From an uncultured Lachnospiraceae bacterium (lineage in GTDB: Bacteria > Bacillota > Clostridia > Lachnospirales > Lachnospiraceae), in contig CAJTPS010000002.1 of assembly GCA_910578555.1 (NCBI GenBank), positions 1,880 to 65,879 of the forward strand: 64,000 nt of DNA, in the 5' to 3' direction. Every line of letters starts with the position of its first letter. Position 1 is the stretch's first letter. The notes under the pieces were generated by a model. It was not told the origin of the DNA and did not search any database. It saw only the letters and a program-made list of their open reading frames with translations. This document shows, in pieces, positions 32,954-42,172 of the stretch. Position numbers and translations under genes: made by a program.

Positions 32954-34188
32954 TTAATGATCTTCTTTTTGTATTCGCAGGTCAGATCCGGACAGTCAGC
33001 AAACTTATGCTGCAGGATACTGTTGTAGATATGGCTTGCGTAGATGTCCATATCCAGCATGTGGCTGCCGTTTTCGGACAACAGAGTGCCGGCATCGGCG
33101 AGCTTGGACAACAGCGGTATGCTGCCGTGTTCCTTAATGGCGGTAAGAAGCGGTTTGGCTTCTTCACGGAAGCCGAGCATGCGTGCATAATAGATATAGT
33201 CATCAGACTGATAATGTTCCAGATCAGTTTTCTCGATTCGAAGAAGAATATGTATCAGGCTGCGTGCAATACGTGTATAGGTACGGTTTTTGGTTTTTAA
33301 CTGCTCACAGAAATCGGTGAAACGCCGGTATGCGGGCAGTTTTTTGATAATGCGGTCAGAGAGGGCCGTGTCGATATCGGCATACTGCGTGAAGCCGCAG
33401 GCCTGCTCGGAAAGAAGCTGATAATGCAACGGAAGTGAGATGTCGTCTGCAAAAACAGGGCATGTTCTGCCGTATCCGGCTTCCAGAATCTCATAACCGG
33501 TCCGGGGCATGAGTGCCTGCACTTCCGCCAGACTGCCGGAGGAGGCGACGGCTTCCCGGATTGCCAGGGCCGAGCAGAAGGCGTTATCCAGACTTGCATC
33601 GTGATAGGCAGAGCCGGTGCGCGAAATGGTATAGGGGCGTATGGAACTGCCGCGGTTGGAGAGAGCCTTGCAGTATTCAATAGCCAGAATATTGTTAGGC
33701 TGCATCAGCACGTTCATGTGGTTAATTAGGTGAGGCGCACAGGCCTGCAGAGCGGCATTCCTTGCATTGGGATAGGAGAGACCGCTGCGAAGCTGCCTGT
33801 CGAGCATATGCTTGAAATTGTCATCTTCTCCGGATAATTTTTCGGCGAACTCAGACAGTAATGTAATGTCACCACATTCGCTGCCGAAGCAGAGCGTGTC
33901 GATGATGCCCAGCTTATCCAGGAGCGCTACGGCCCCGGAAGCAAAATATTCTGCACTTCCGAGCGCATAGCAGACGGGCAGTTCCAGCACCAGATCAGCG
34001 CCGTTTGCGAGAGCGGCTTGTGTGCGGGCGTACTTATCCATAAAAGCGGGCGCACCCCGCTGTACGTAATCTCCGCTCATGACGATGATGCAGTATTCGG
34101 CGCCGGTCATTCTCTTTGCCGCTGCAATCTGATAGGCGTGTCCGTTGTGAAATGGATTATATTCCGCGATAATTCCTACTGTTTTCAT
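32947..34188 (-). CDS. tmcAL: tRNA(Met) cytidine acetate ligase (YlbM family)
   Basis: 413 residues from the start at 34188. The N-terminal nucleotidyltransferase fold is clear: GIIAEYNPFHNGH has the HxGH motif, followed by VMSGDYVQRGAPAFMDKYAR. In Bacillus this enzyme activates acetate with ATP and acetylates the wobble cytidine of elongator tRNA-Met. The frame stays open for 166 codons upstream, but that part is hydrophobic, unlike the family, and overlaps the pta promoter region. The ribosome binding site is GGGG about 11 bases before the ATG (minus strand). Confidence 0.9.
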   Translation of the reverse strand: MKTVGIIAEYNPFHNGHAYQIAAAKRMTGAEYCIIVMSGDYVQRGAPAFMDKYARTQAALANGADLVLELPVCYALGSAEYFASGAVALLDKLGIIDTLCFGSECGDITLLSEFAEKLSGEDDNFKHMLDRQLRSGLSYPNARNAALQACAPHLINHMNVLMQPNNILAIEYCKALSNRGSSIRPYTISRTGSAYHDASLDNAFCSALAIREAVASSGSLAEVQALMPRTGYEILEAGYGRTCPVFADDISLPLHYQLLSEQACGFTQYADIDTALSDRIIKKLPAYRRFTDFCEQLKTKNRTYTRIARSLIHILLRIEKTDLEHYQSDDYIYYARMLGFREEAKPLLTAIKEHGSIPLLSKLADAGTLLSENGSHMLDMDIYASHIYNSILQHKFADCPDLTCEYKKKIIKY

Positions 34189-34348
34189 ACTCCGTATTTT
34201 CCCCTTATGAAATGATAAAATAACCTGCGACGGCGGCATATATATTTGACGGAAACAGACCGTCGTCTTTGCTACAACAAGTCTACCACAAAAATCCGTT
34301 TTTGTATCTGCTTTTCCCAAAAATATGCAATAAAAGAAAGAATGTATC

Positions 34349-34377
34349 TTGTATACGATCGTTTTGTCCGGTATAAT
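34349..34377 (+). promoter_or_regulatory. Promoter of pta
   Basis: TTGTAT (34349-34354), a 17-bp spacer and a perfect TATAAT (34372-34377), 38 bp before the start codon. Confidence 0.75.
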
Positions 34378-34414
34378 TTTGCATATAAAATGTACATGCA
34401 GGAGGGAGACCGAT

Positions 34415-35416
34415 ATGTCATACATTGATCTGATGAAGGAGAAGGCAAGGAGCGATAAGAAAACGATTGTACTGCCGGAGACAAATGATAAGAGGACGCT
34501 GATCGCGGCGGCAAATATTTTGAAGGAGAACATAGCCAATATTATCATGGTCGGCAATGAAGAGAAGATCATGGACGGTGCCGGATGGCTGGAAGTGGAA
34601 CTGGACGGGGTAACCATTATCGATCCGGAGAAGACGGAAAAACTGGAAGAATACACGAATCTTTTATTTGAGACGAGAAAGAACAAGGGAATGACACCGG
34701 AGAAAGCAAGAGAGACGCTTCGTGGGGATTATCTGACATTCGGGGTTATGATGGTGAAAGCCAACGATGCGGACGGTATGGTAGCGGGAGCGTGTCACGC
34801 TACGGCCGACACGCTGCGGCCTGCGCTGCAGATCTTAAAGACAGCGCCGGGCGTGAAACTGGTGTCGGGATTCTTTATTCTGGATGTGCCGAACTGTGAA
34901 TATGGAGAGAACGGCACATTCCTGTTTGCAGACTGCGGGCTGAACCAGGACCCGACGCCGGAGGAACTGGCGGCGATCGCGGATACTTCGGCGAAGAGCT
35001 TTAAGAGTCTGGTGGGCGCGAAGCCGATTATTGCCATGTTGTCCCACTCCACGAAGGGAAGTGCAAAGCACCCGCTGGTAGATAAGATGGTGGAGGCAAC
35101 CAGAATCGCACATGAGCAGTATCCGCATCTGTGTATTGACGGTGAATTACAGTCTGATGCCGCGCTTGTGCCGCAGGTGGCGAAGTCCAAGGCGCCGGGC
35201 AGCGAGGTGGCCGGTAAGGCAAATGTACTGATATTCCCGAATCTTGACTGTGGCAACATCGGCTATAAGCTGGTGCAGAGACTTGGCGGGGCCGAAGCGT
35301 ACGGACCGATGCTGCAGGGAATATCCAAACCTGTCAACGATCTGTCCCGTGGCTGCTCCTGGCAGGATATTGTGGGCGTTGTGGCGCTGACGGCTGTGCA
35401 GGCACAGCTGGCGTGA
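34415..35416 (+). CDS. pta: Phosphate acetyltransferase
   Basis: 333 residues from ATG 34415, with GGAGGGAG six bases upstream; a longer in-frame reading from 34349 starts inside the promoter. A full PTA_PTB domain: TIVLPETNDKRT, TFGVMMVKANDADGMVAGACHATADTLRPALQ and VLIFPNLDCGNIGYKLVQRL. It makes acetyl phosphate from acetyl-CoA, the first half of acetate fermentation. The usual partner ackA, often next to pta in this family of bacteria, is not here: yceD follows with its own promoter. Confidence 0.95.
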   Translation: MSYIDLMKEKARSDKKTIVLPETNDKRTLIAAANILKENIANIIMVGNEEKIMDGAGWLEVELDGVTIIDPEKTEKLEEYTNLLFETRKNKGMTPEKARETLRGDYLTFGVMMVKANDADGMVAGACHATADTLRPALQILKTAPGVKLVSGFFILDVPNCEYGENGTFLFADCGLNQDPTPEELAAIADTSAKSFKSLVGAKPIIAMLSHSTKGSAKHPLVDKMVEATRIAHEQYPHLCIDGELQSDAALVPQVAKSKAPGSEVAGKANVLIFPNLDCGNIGYKLVQRLGGAEAYGPMLQGISKPVNDLSRGCSWQDIVGVVALTAVQAQLA

Positions 35417-35479
35417 GCAATATAATACTATCATGTTGTCAGAAGCGGATTTAAACGGAAAATCAAGGAAATTTTATAG

Positions 35480-35508
35480 TTGACAAACAACGACCCCATG
35501 GGTATAAT
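35480..35508 (+). promoter_or_regulatory. Consensus promoter of yceD-rpmF
   Basis: TTGACA (35480-35485), a 17-bp spacer and TATAAT (35503-35508). Both hexamers are perfect. The ATG is 27 bp downstream. Confidence 0.9.
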
Positions 35509-35534
35509 TGTTTGAGTGTGGATAGGAGTCAACT

Positions 35535-36062
35535 ATGTTCGTGAACTTAACTGATGTGTTTACAATGGAAGACAAGCAGATCACGATGCAGGAAGAATCG
35601 GAATTGACGCAGGTTGAGATCGGCGGCGCCGTATTTCCGGTCAGAGAACAAACTCCCGTCAGTCTGACCTTTATGAATATTGGTAAAGGAAAGGCAAGGA
35701 TTGTCGGAGATGTTAAGATGACATTTGCAATGAATTGCGACAGATGTCTGAAGCCTGTAGAGCAGACGCTTGCGCTTCGGTTTGACAGAGAAGTGTTCGC
35801 ACCGGATACGATAGGGTCCATACCTGACGGCGCAGACGATCAGGACTTTATGGATGGATATCAGCTGAACGTGGAAGACTTACTATACAATGAAATCGTA
35901 ATGAACTGGCCTATGAAGGTCTTGTGCAAGCCTGACTGTAAAGGAATCTGCCGTCAGTGCGGTCAGGATCTGAATACGGGAACATGCGACTGTGATACCT
36001 TTGTTCCTGATCCAAGGATGGCAGTAATAAAGGATATCTTTAACGGGAATAAGGAGGTGTAA
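35535..36062 (+). CDS. yceD: DUF177 protein (YceD family)
   Basis: 175 residues. The DUF177 signature is present: NCDRCLKPVEQTL near residue 75 and the C-terminal cysteine set CKPDCKGICRQCGQDLNTGTCDC. The family is linked to 23S rRNA maturation/accumulation and is almost always next to rpmF, as here with only two bases between. The cysteines probably bind zinc. AGGAG sits six bases from the ATG. Confidence 0.9.
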   Translation: MFVNLTDVFTMEDKQITMQEESELTQVEIGGAVFPVREQTPVSLTFMNIGKGKARIVGDVKMTFAMNCDRCLKPVEQTLALRFDREVFAPDTIGSIPDGADDQDFMDGYQLNVEDLLYNEIVMNWPMKVLCKPDCKGICRQCGQDLNTGTCDCDTFVPDPRMAVIKDIFNGNKEV

Positions 36063-36064
36063 CA

Positions 36065-36244
36065 ATGTCTATTTGTCCTAAGAACAAATCTTCTAAAGGT
36101 AGAAGAGATAAGAGAAGAGCAAACTGGAAAATGTCTGCTCCTACATTAGTAAAGTGCAGCAAATGCGGCGCTCTGATGGTACCTCACAGAGTATGTAAGA
36201 AGTGCGGCACATACAACAAAAAAGAGATTATCGCGGTTGACTAA
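36065..36244 (+). CDS. rpmF: Ribosomal protein L32
   Basis: 59 residues. MSICPKNKSSKGRRDKRRA is the basic N-terminus of L32, and KCSKCG...CKKCG is its four-cysteine zinc ribbon (the C+ form). AAGGAGGTG stands five bases before the ATG. It is a small 50S subunit protein. It forms a two-gene operon with yceD and ends in a terminator. Confidence 0.97.
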   Translation: MSICPKNKSSKGRRDKRRANWKMSAPTLVKCSKCGALMVPHRVCKKCGTYNKKEIIAVD

Positions 36245-36279
36245 TAAGCTGTCTGGGCTTGAAGATCTATTGGCGATAT

Positions 36280-36320
36280 AAAACGCTCTTAACATTGGAT
36301 GCAATGTCAGGGCGTTTTTT
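36280..36320 (+). terminator. Terminator after rpmF
   Basis: AAAACGC (36280-36286) with GCGTTTT (36312-36318), plus an inner CATT/AATG stem, then a T-run. Confidence 0.8.
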
Positions 36321-36353
36321 AATGCGCTGCTTTGTGGACAGGGTTTTTAGAAC

Positions 36354-36382
36354 TTGATTTTTACGGCGGTATTTAGTATATT
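36354..36382 (+). promoter_or_regulatory. Promoter of the plsX operon, with an AT-rich palindrome
   Basis: TTGATT (36354-36359), 17-bp spacer, TATATT (36377-36382). The -10 lies inside the palindrome TATATTAATATA, flanked by TTAGTAT on one side and TTAGTAT again on the other. A fatty-acid regulator could bind here, but the sequence does not clearly match a FapR site. Confidence 0.5.
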
Positions 36383-36438
36383 AATATATTAGTATGCAAT
36401 GTTTATGCAGGGAAGATACGGACATGTTTTCTGCGGTT

Positions 36439-36458
36439 GCTGTCCGGCGACGGACAGC
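36439..36458 (+). promoter_or_regulatory. Hairpin in the plsX leader
   Basis: GCTGTCCG (36439-36446) pairs with CGGACAGC (36451-36458), loop GCGA (a GNRA tetraloop). No T-run follows. It lies 30 bp before the plsX ATG in a leader of about 100 nt. Confidence 0.45.
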
Positions 36459-36487
36459 GGGATTAAGAGAAAGGCACAGTTAAGCGT

Positions 36488-37519
36488 ATGAGCGAATATG
36501 TAAAAGTAGCGGTTGACGCGATGGGCGGCGATAACGCGCCGGTGGAGATCGTAAAGGGCGCAGTGGAGGCTGTCAATGAGAGCAGTAAAGTCAAGGTTTA
36601 TCTGGTAGGTCTTCAGGAGACTCTGGAGAAAGAACTGGCGGGATATACATACCAGAAAGAGCAGATGGAGATTGTTGCGGCAACGGAGATCATAGAGACT
36701 GCGGAACCGCCGGTTATGGCGATCCGCAAGAAGAAAGATTCGTCTCTTGTCAAGGCGCTTAATCTGGTAAAAAACGGTACCTGTGATGCGTTCGTATCCG
36801 CTGGCAGTACAGGTGCTACGCTGGTGGGCGGTCAGGTGATCGTGGGCCGGATCAAGGGCGTGGAGAGACCGCCTCTTGCACCTCTTATTCCTACGGAGAC
36901 AGGCTGTTCACTATTGATAGACTGCGGCGCCAATGTGGATGCCAGACCGTCTCATCTTGTGCAGTTTGCGAAGATGGGTTCTGTATATATGGAACATGTT
37001 ATGGGCGTGAAGAACCCGAAAGTCGGTATTGTCAATATCGGTGCGGAGGAAGAGAAGGGGAATGCGCTGGTTAAGGAAACATTTCCGCTTCTGAAGAACT
37101 GTCCGGATATCAATTTTATCGGCAGCGTAGAGGCGCGGGATATTCCGGCCGGCGCGGCGGATGTGGTGGTCTGTGAGGCTTTTACAGGTAATGTGATCCT
37201 CAAGACTTACGAGGGCGTAGGTGCGACTCTGATCAGGAAAGTAAAAGACGGCATGATGACCAGTTTAAGAAGCAAGATCGGAGCGCTTCTCGTGAAGCCG
37301 GCGTTGAAGCAGACTTTGAAAACTTTCGATCTGGAACAGTACGGCGGCGCGCCGCTGCTGGGTTTAAAAGGTCTGGTGGTTAAGACCCACGGAAGCTCTA
37401 AGTCTATAGAAATCAAGAATTCGATTCTGCAGTGTATTACATTTACCGAGCAGAAGATCAATGAGAAGATCAGGGAGATGCTTCTGACGGAGGAAGCAGT
37501 GTCCGAGGAGGATAAGTAG
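36488..37519 (+). CDS. plsX: Phosphate acyltransferase PlsX
   Basis: 343 residues. It makes acyl phosphate from acyl-ACP for phospholipid synthesis. Family landmarks are VAVDAMGGDNAP at the N-terminus, FVSAGSTGATLVGG, LLIDCGANVDARP, FIGSVEARDIP and VCEAFTGNVILKTYEG. The start has only a weak, distant AGAAAGG, so its expression may be adjusted by the leader. acpP follows 27 bp downstream, the usual partner because acyl-ACP is the substrate. Confidence 0.96.
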   Translation: MSEYVKVAVDAMGGDNAPVEIVKGAVEAVNESSKVKVYLVGLQETLEKELAGYTYQKEQMEIVAATEIIETAEPPVMAIRKKKDSSLVKALNLVKNGTCDAFVSAGSTGATLVGGQVIVGRIKGVERPPLAPLIPTETGCSLLIDCGANVDARPSHLVQFAKMGSVYMEHVMGVKNPKVGIVNIGAEEEKGNALVKETFPLLKNCPDINFIGSVEARDIPAGAADVVVCEAFTGNVILKTYEGVGATLIRKVKDGMMTSLRSKIGALLVKPALKQTLKTFDLEQYGGAPLLGLKGLVVKTHGSSKSIEIKNSILQCITFTEQKINEKIREMLLTEEAVSEEDK

Positions 37520-37546
37520 ACGAGAGAAGAGGGGGCGGCTGTCGAG

Positions 37547-37777
37547 ATGGAGTTTGATAAGCTGAGAGAAGTGATAGCGGATGTTTTGAACGTAGATCCC
37601 AATGAGATTACGACAGAGACTACTTTTACGGAAGATTTGGGGGCGGATTCTCTGGATGTATTCCAGATTGTTATGGGGATCGAGGAAGCCTTTGAGATAG
37701 AGATTCCCGCCGATAAGGCAGAACAGATCACAACGGTGGGAGAAGCGGTTGCATTGATTCGAAATTCTATGTCATAA
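37547..37777 (+). CDS. acpP: Acyl carrier protein
   Basis: 76 residues, acidic, helical. The phosphopantetheine attachment site is Ser35 in LGADSLDVFQ. It carries growing acyl chains in fatty acid synthesis and supplies PlsX. The size and the acidic surface are standard. It is in an operon with plsX, and an imperfect terminator separates it from rnc. Confidence 0.96.
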   Translation: MEFDKLREVIADVLNVDPNEITTETTFTEDLGADSLDVFQIVMGIEEAFEIEIPADKAEQITTVGEAVALIRNSMS

Positions 37778-37788
37778 AGAAATCGAGG

Positions 37789-37815
37789 AAGCCCTTTCCG
37801 TAAGAAGGGGTTTTT
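37789..37815 (+). terminator. Imperfect terminator between acpP and rnc
   Basis: AAGCCCTT (37789-37796) with AAGGGGTT (37805-37812), one mismatch, then TTTTT. Partial readthrough into rnc is likely because no new promoter is obvious. Confidence 0.6.
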
Positions 37816-37846
37816 CCATGTCTGGATGATAACGCGGAGGGTTCCT

Positions 37847-38560
37847 ATGTCAGAGGACAGATTGAGAGAATTGGAACAAAAGATAGGGTATTGTTTTCGG
37901 AATAAACAACTGCTAAGACAGGCGGTAACGCACAGTTCCTATGCCAATGAGCAGAAAATTAATAAATCTGGAAATTATGAACGGCTGGAATTCTTAGGGG
38001 ATGCGGTGCTGGAACTGGTGAGCAGCGATTTTATCTATCATGTACATCCTGACATGGCGGAGGGACAGATGACGAAGTATCGTGCCGCGCTTGTCTGCGA
38101 GCCGGCGCTTGCGTTTTGCGCCAGACAGATCGGGCTGGAGACATATATTTTGCTCGGTAAAGGCGAGGAGGCCACCGGCGGCAGAGGAAGGGATTCTATC
38201 ATTTCGGATGTCATGGAGGCTGTGATCGGGGCCATCTATTCCGACAGCGGCATGGAGGAGGCAAAAGCCTATATTCACCGGTTTATTCTGTCGGATTTAG
38301 AGCATAAGCAGTTATTTTATGATGCAAAGACGGTTCTGCAGGAGGAGGTGCAGAGAGAGAACAAAGGTACGCTGCACTATGAACTGGTACGTGAGGAAGG
38401 CCCGGAGCATGACAAGAACTTTGTGGTGGAAGCAAAGGTGGGAGATGTCAGGGTCGGTTTCGGATCGGGACACTCCAAGAAGGCGGCAGAGCAGAAAGCG
38501 GCTTACGAAGCATTACTCACCAGATACAAGCCGGCGCAGGACGCGGGGCGTGGTATATAA
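37847..38560 (+). CDS. rnc: Ribonuclease III
   Basis: 237 residues from ATG 37847, with GGAGG six bases upstream (an in-frame ATG at 37826 is before that site). The catalytic signature NYERLEFLGDAVLELV is intact, the second metal region DVMEAVIGAIY too, and a dsRNA-binding domain covers the last 70 residues (TVLQEEVQRENKG... GSGHSKKAAEQKAA). It cuts double-stranded RNA, including rRNA precursors. It lies 51 bp ahead of smc, the order found in Bacillus and Clostridia. Confidence 0.96.
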   Translation: MSEDRLRELEQKIGYCFRNKQLLRQAVTHSSYANEQKINKSGNYERLEFLGDAVLELVSSDFIYHVHPDMAEGQMTKYRAALVCEPALAFCARQIGLETYILLGKGEEATGGRGRDSIISDVMEAVIGAIYSDSGMEEAKAYIHRFILSDLEHKQLFYDAKTVLQEEVQRENKGTLHYELVREEGPEHDKNFVVEAKVGDVRVGFGSGHSKKAAEQKAAYEALLTRYKPAQDAGRGI

Positions 38561-38611
38561 TACAGCCGAATCGTATACGAATGAAACGCCGGCGGCAGAT
38601 GAGAGGTATAT

Positions 38612-41600
38612 ATGTATTTAAAAAGTATAGAAGTGCATGGATTCAAATCTTTTGCCAATAAGATCAATTTTAAATTTCATAACGGTATCACGGGCATTGT
38701 GGGACCCAACGGTTCCGGCAAAAGTAACGTGGCGGATGCGGTCAGGTGGGTGCTCGGTGAGCAGCGGATCAAGCAGCTTCGAGGCGCAAGCATGCAGGAC
38801 GTTATCTTCTCGGGTACGGAGATGCGTAAACCGCTGGGATATGCCTATGTTGCCATCACTCTGGATAATGCGGATCATCAGCTTGCGATCGACTATGACG
38901 AGGTTACCGTATCGAGAAGACTGTACCGTTCCGGAGAGAGTGAATATATGATCAACGGCGCGGCGTGCCGCCTGAAAGATGTCAACGAATTGTTTTATGA
39001 TACGGGTATCGGTAAAGAGGGGTATTCCATCATCGGACAGGGCCAGATTGATAAGATTTTAAGCGGTAAGCCGGAGGAGCGCAGGGAACTCTTCGATGAG
39101 GCGGCGGGTATCGTAAAGTTTAAACGGCGGAAATATGCGGCACAGAAGAAGCTGGAGGATGAGAAACAGAATCTCGTCCGTGTCAATGACATTCTGGCGG
39201 AACTGGAGAACCAGATCGGTCCGTTGGAACGCCAGTCCGAGAAAGCGAAGGTCTATTTAAAGAAAAAGGAAGAATTAAAGACATTAGACGTAAATGTGTT
39301 TCTCTTAGAGAACGTGCGCGTAAGACAACAGCTTAGCGACGTGGACGGCAAGCTTAAGATCGCGAACGGAGATCTGGAGGAGACGAGCGATAAGTATGCG
39401 CATATCAAGGAGGAATATGAGCAGATACAGGGACAGATCGAAGCGCTTGATGAGGCGATCGAGACGGCCCGTTCGACGCTGACGGATACGGGTGTTATGC
39501 GATCCAAGCTGGAAGGTGAGATCAATGTCCTCAAAGAGCAGATCCACTCTGCGGAGGGGAATGAAGAGCACCTGCAGACACGTATCAGCAGCATACAGGA
39601 ACAGATCAACGAGCGCACGGCGGAGAAGGATAAACTTCTGGCAGATAAAGAGGAGATTGACAGCAGGCTGGAGCAGTTAGAAACGGCGCGGACTGAGGCA
39701 AGACAACTGCTGGAAGAGACACAGGGCAAGATCGAAGAACTCAACAGCCATATTGAGAGCGGCAAGAATACGATCATAGATGCCCTTAATAACCGTGCTA
39801 CGATCAAGTCCAAGCTGGGACGTTATGATACCATGCTGGAGCAGATCAATATCCGGAAAGCAGAGTTAAATTCCAGACTTCTGCGCGCGAAGTCCGACGA
39901 GGCGGCACAGACTGAAAATATCAAGAAGCTGGAAGAGGAATTTGAGGCTGTCAATGTACTGATCCGGGAGTTAAACGAGGATCAGGAGAGCATGGAGGAG
40001 AAGCTTGCTGCGATCAGGGAAGAACTGGCAGGCAGGGATCAGAAGCTGCGCGACACACAGGTATTGTATCATCAGGAGAAGTCCAAGCTGGAGGCGCTGG
40101 CGAACCTGACGGAACGCTATGAGGGCTACGGCGGCAGCGTCAAGGCCGTTATGGAGCAGAAAGGGCGTGAGAAGGGGATCATCGGTGTCGTGGCGGATAT
40201 CATTCAGGCGGATGCCAAATACGAGACGGCGATCGAGACAGCGCTCGGCGGGAATATCCAGAACATCGTCACGGAAGACGAAGAGACGGCCAAGCGCATG
40301 ATCGGCTATCTGAAGAAGGCGAAAGCGGGACGCGCGACCTTCCTGCCGCTCACCAGCATCACCCGCCCGCAGGAGTTTAAGAATCCGGAGGCGCTGAAAG
40401 AAGAGGGCGTCATCGGTATGGCGGACGAACTGGTGAAGATCGACAAGAAATATCGCAATGTTGCCAAAGCAATGCTGGGGCGTATCGTGGTCATTGACAA
40501 CGTAGATCATGCGGTGAAAATTGCCAGAAAGTTCGATTACGGTATTCGTATGGTCACACTGGAAGGAGAACTTCTCGTGCCCGGCGGCGCGATCAGCGGC
40601 GGTGCATATAAGAACAACTCTAATCTTCTGGGCAGACGCCGTGAGATGGAAGAACTTGAGAAGAAAGTGAAACAGTATGTGACCGAAGTCGATCAGATCT
40701 TAAATGATATTGAGGAGACGAAACGAAGACGTAATAAGATGCGTCTGGAATTAGAGGACATTAAAGGACAACTGCAGCGCAAGTTCATTGAGCAGAATAC
40801 GGCCAGAATGAACGTGATGCAGGCGAGAGACAAGAAGAGTGAAACGGAGGAAGGCTTCGGCGAATTAAAGACGGAAGAACAGGATATCGAACTGCAGATA
40901 AAGGAGATACAGGTCGGGAAGGATGAGATCGCCAGAGAACTGGAAGATTCGGAGACACTGGAAAAGAATGTAGAGGTGCAGATCGCGGAGTTCCAGAAAA
41001 CTCTGGAGGAGAAGCGGGCGGAGGAGTCCGTACAGGCTGCCAGAGTGGCGGAACGGGATGTGGAAGTCGAAAAGATGCGCCAGAGCGAGGACTTCCAGAG
41101 GCAGAATCTGGAGCGTGTGGAAAGCGAGATCGCCAGACATACCGCAGAACTGACAGAGGTGCAGGAAGGTCTGCATATGGGGAAGGAAGAGGTAGAGCGT
41201 AAGAAACAGAGCATACTGGAGATTGAGAAGACGATTACTTCCTCTTATACTGCGCAGACTGATGCAGAGCAGAAATTGAAAGAAGACATTGCGACGAAGG
41301 AAGAACTGTCAGCGAAGCAGAAGAATTTCTTTACATCCAGAGAGGAACTGTCGGAGCGGATGACGGCGCTGGATAAGGAAGTCTATCGTCTGAACAGCCA
41401 GAAGGAGCGTATGGAGGAATCCATCGAGTCCCAGATTAACTACATGTGGGATGAATACGAGATCACACTCTCGGATGCAGAGTCTTTGAAAGACGAGAAT
41501 ATGAATGACCTGCCTTCCATGAAAAAAGAGATCACTGCGTTAAAAGATGCGATTCGCAAGCTGGGGGATGTCAATGTCAACGCGATCGAGGACTATAAAA

Positions 41601-42172
41601 ACCTGATGGAGCGATACACTTTCTTAAAGACCCAGCATGACGATCTGGTGGAAGCGGAGAAGACGCTGCTCAATATTATTGAAGAACTGGATACTTCCAT
41701 GCGGAAGCAGTTTAATGAGAAATTCGCTGAGATCAACAGAGAATTTGACAAGGTGTTTAGGGAATTGTTCGGCGGCGGTAAGGGAACGCTTGAATTGATT
41801 GAGGAAGAGGATGTGCTGGAAGCAGGCATCCGCATCATCGCCCAGCCGCCGGGCAAGAAGCTGGTCAATATGATGCAGATGTCTGGTGGAGAGAAATCTT
41901 TGACGGCGATCTGTCTGCTCTTTGCGATCCAGAACTTAAAGCCTTCGCCTTTCTGCCTTCTGGACGAGATTGAGGCGGCGCTGGATGAGAGCAATGTTGG
42001 CAGGTTTGCCAAGTACCTGCATAAATTGACGAAGAATACGCAGTTTATTGTGATCACGCACAGGCGCGGAACCATGGAAAAGGCGGACCGCCTCTACGGT
42101 ATTACCATGCAGGAGAAGGGCGTGTCCACACTTGTAAGTGTAAATTTGATTGATAAGGAATTGGATGACTGA
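38612..42172 (+). CDS. smc: Chromosome condensation ATPase SMC
   Basis: 1186 residues. N-terminal Walker A GPNGSGKSNV, long coiled coil, hinge at about 500-680 (GYGGSVKAVMEQK... GGAISGG), second coiled coil, then the signature MSGGEKSLTA and Walker B FCLLDEIEAALDE. It forms the ring that organises and helps segregate the chromosome with ScpA/ScpB, which are not in this window. Full length with no interruption. The stop overlaps the ftsY start by one base (TGATG), so the two are translationally coupled. Confidence 0.97.
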   Translation: MYLKSIEVHGFKSFANKINFKFHNGITGIVGPNGSGKSNVADAVRWVLGEQRIKQLRGASMQDVIFSGTEMRKPLGYAYVAITLDNADHQLAIDYDEVTVSRRLYRSGESEYMINGAACRLKDVNELFYDTGIGKEGYSIIGQGQIDKILSGKPEERRELFDEAAGIVKFKRRKYAAQKKLEDEKQNLVRVNDILAELENQIGPLERQSEKAKVYLKKKEELKTLDVNVFLLENVRVRQQLSDVDGKLKIANGDLEETSDKYAHIKEEYEQIQGQIEALDEAIETARSTLTDTGVMRSKLEGEINVLKEQIHSAEGNEEHLQTRISSIQEQINERTAEKDKLLADKEEIDSRLEQLETARTEARQLLEETQGKIEELNSHIESGKNTIIDALNNRATIKSKLGRYDTMLEQINIRKAELNSRLLRAKSDEAAQTENIKKLEEEFEAVNVLIRELNEDQESMEEKLAAIREELAGRDQKLRDTQVLYHQEKSKLEALANLTERYEGYGGSVKAVMEQKGREKGIIGVVADIIQADAKYETAIETALGGNIQNIVTEDEETAKRMIGYLKKAKAGRATFLPLTSITRPQEFKNPEALKEEGVIGMADELVKIDKKYRNVAKAMLGRIVVIDNVDHAVKIARKFDYGIRMVTLEGELLVPGGAISGGAYKNNSNLLGRRREMEELEKKVKQYVTEVDQILNDIEETKRRRNKMRLELEDIKGQLQRKFIEQNTARMNVMQARDKKSETEEGFGELKTEEQDIELQIKEIQVGKDEIARELEDSETLEKNVEVQIAEFQKTLEEKRAEESVQAARVAERDVEVEKMRQSEDFQRQNLERVESEIARHTAELTEVQEGLHMGKEEVERKKQSILEIEKTITSSYTAQTDAEQKLKEDIATKEELSAKQKNFFTSREELSERMTALDKEVYRLNSQKERMEESIESQINYMWDEYEITLSDAESLKDENMNDLPSMKKEITALKDAIRKLGDVNVNAIEDYKNLMERYTFLKTQHDDLVEAEKTLLNIIEELDTSMRKQFNEKFAEINREFDKVFRELFGGGKGTLELIEEEDVLEAGIRIIAQPPGKKLVNMMQMSGGEKSLTAICLLFAIQNLKPSPFCLLDEIEAALDESNVGRFAKYLHKLTKNTQFIVITHRRGTMEKADRLYGITMQEKGVSTLVSVNLIDKELDD

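Noticed and set aside
34189..34686. 166-codon N-terminal extension of the tmcAL frame
   Set aside because: It overlaps the pta promoter and coding start on the other strand and is hydrophobic, unlike the family.
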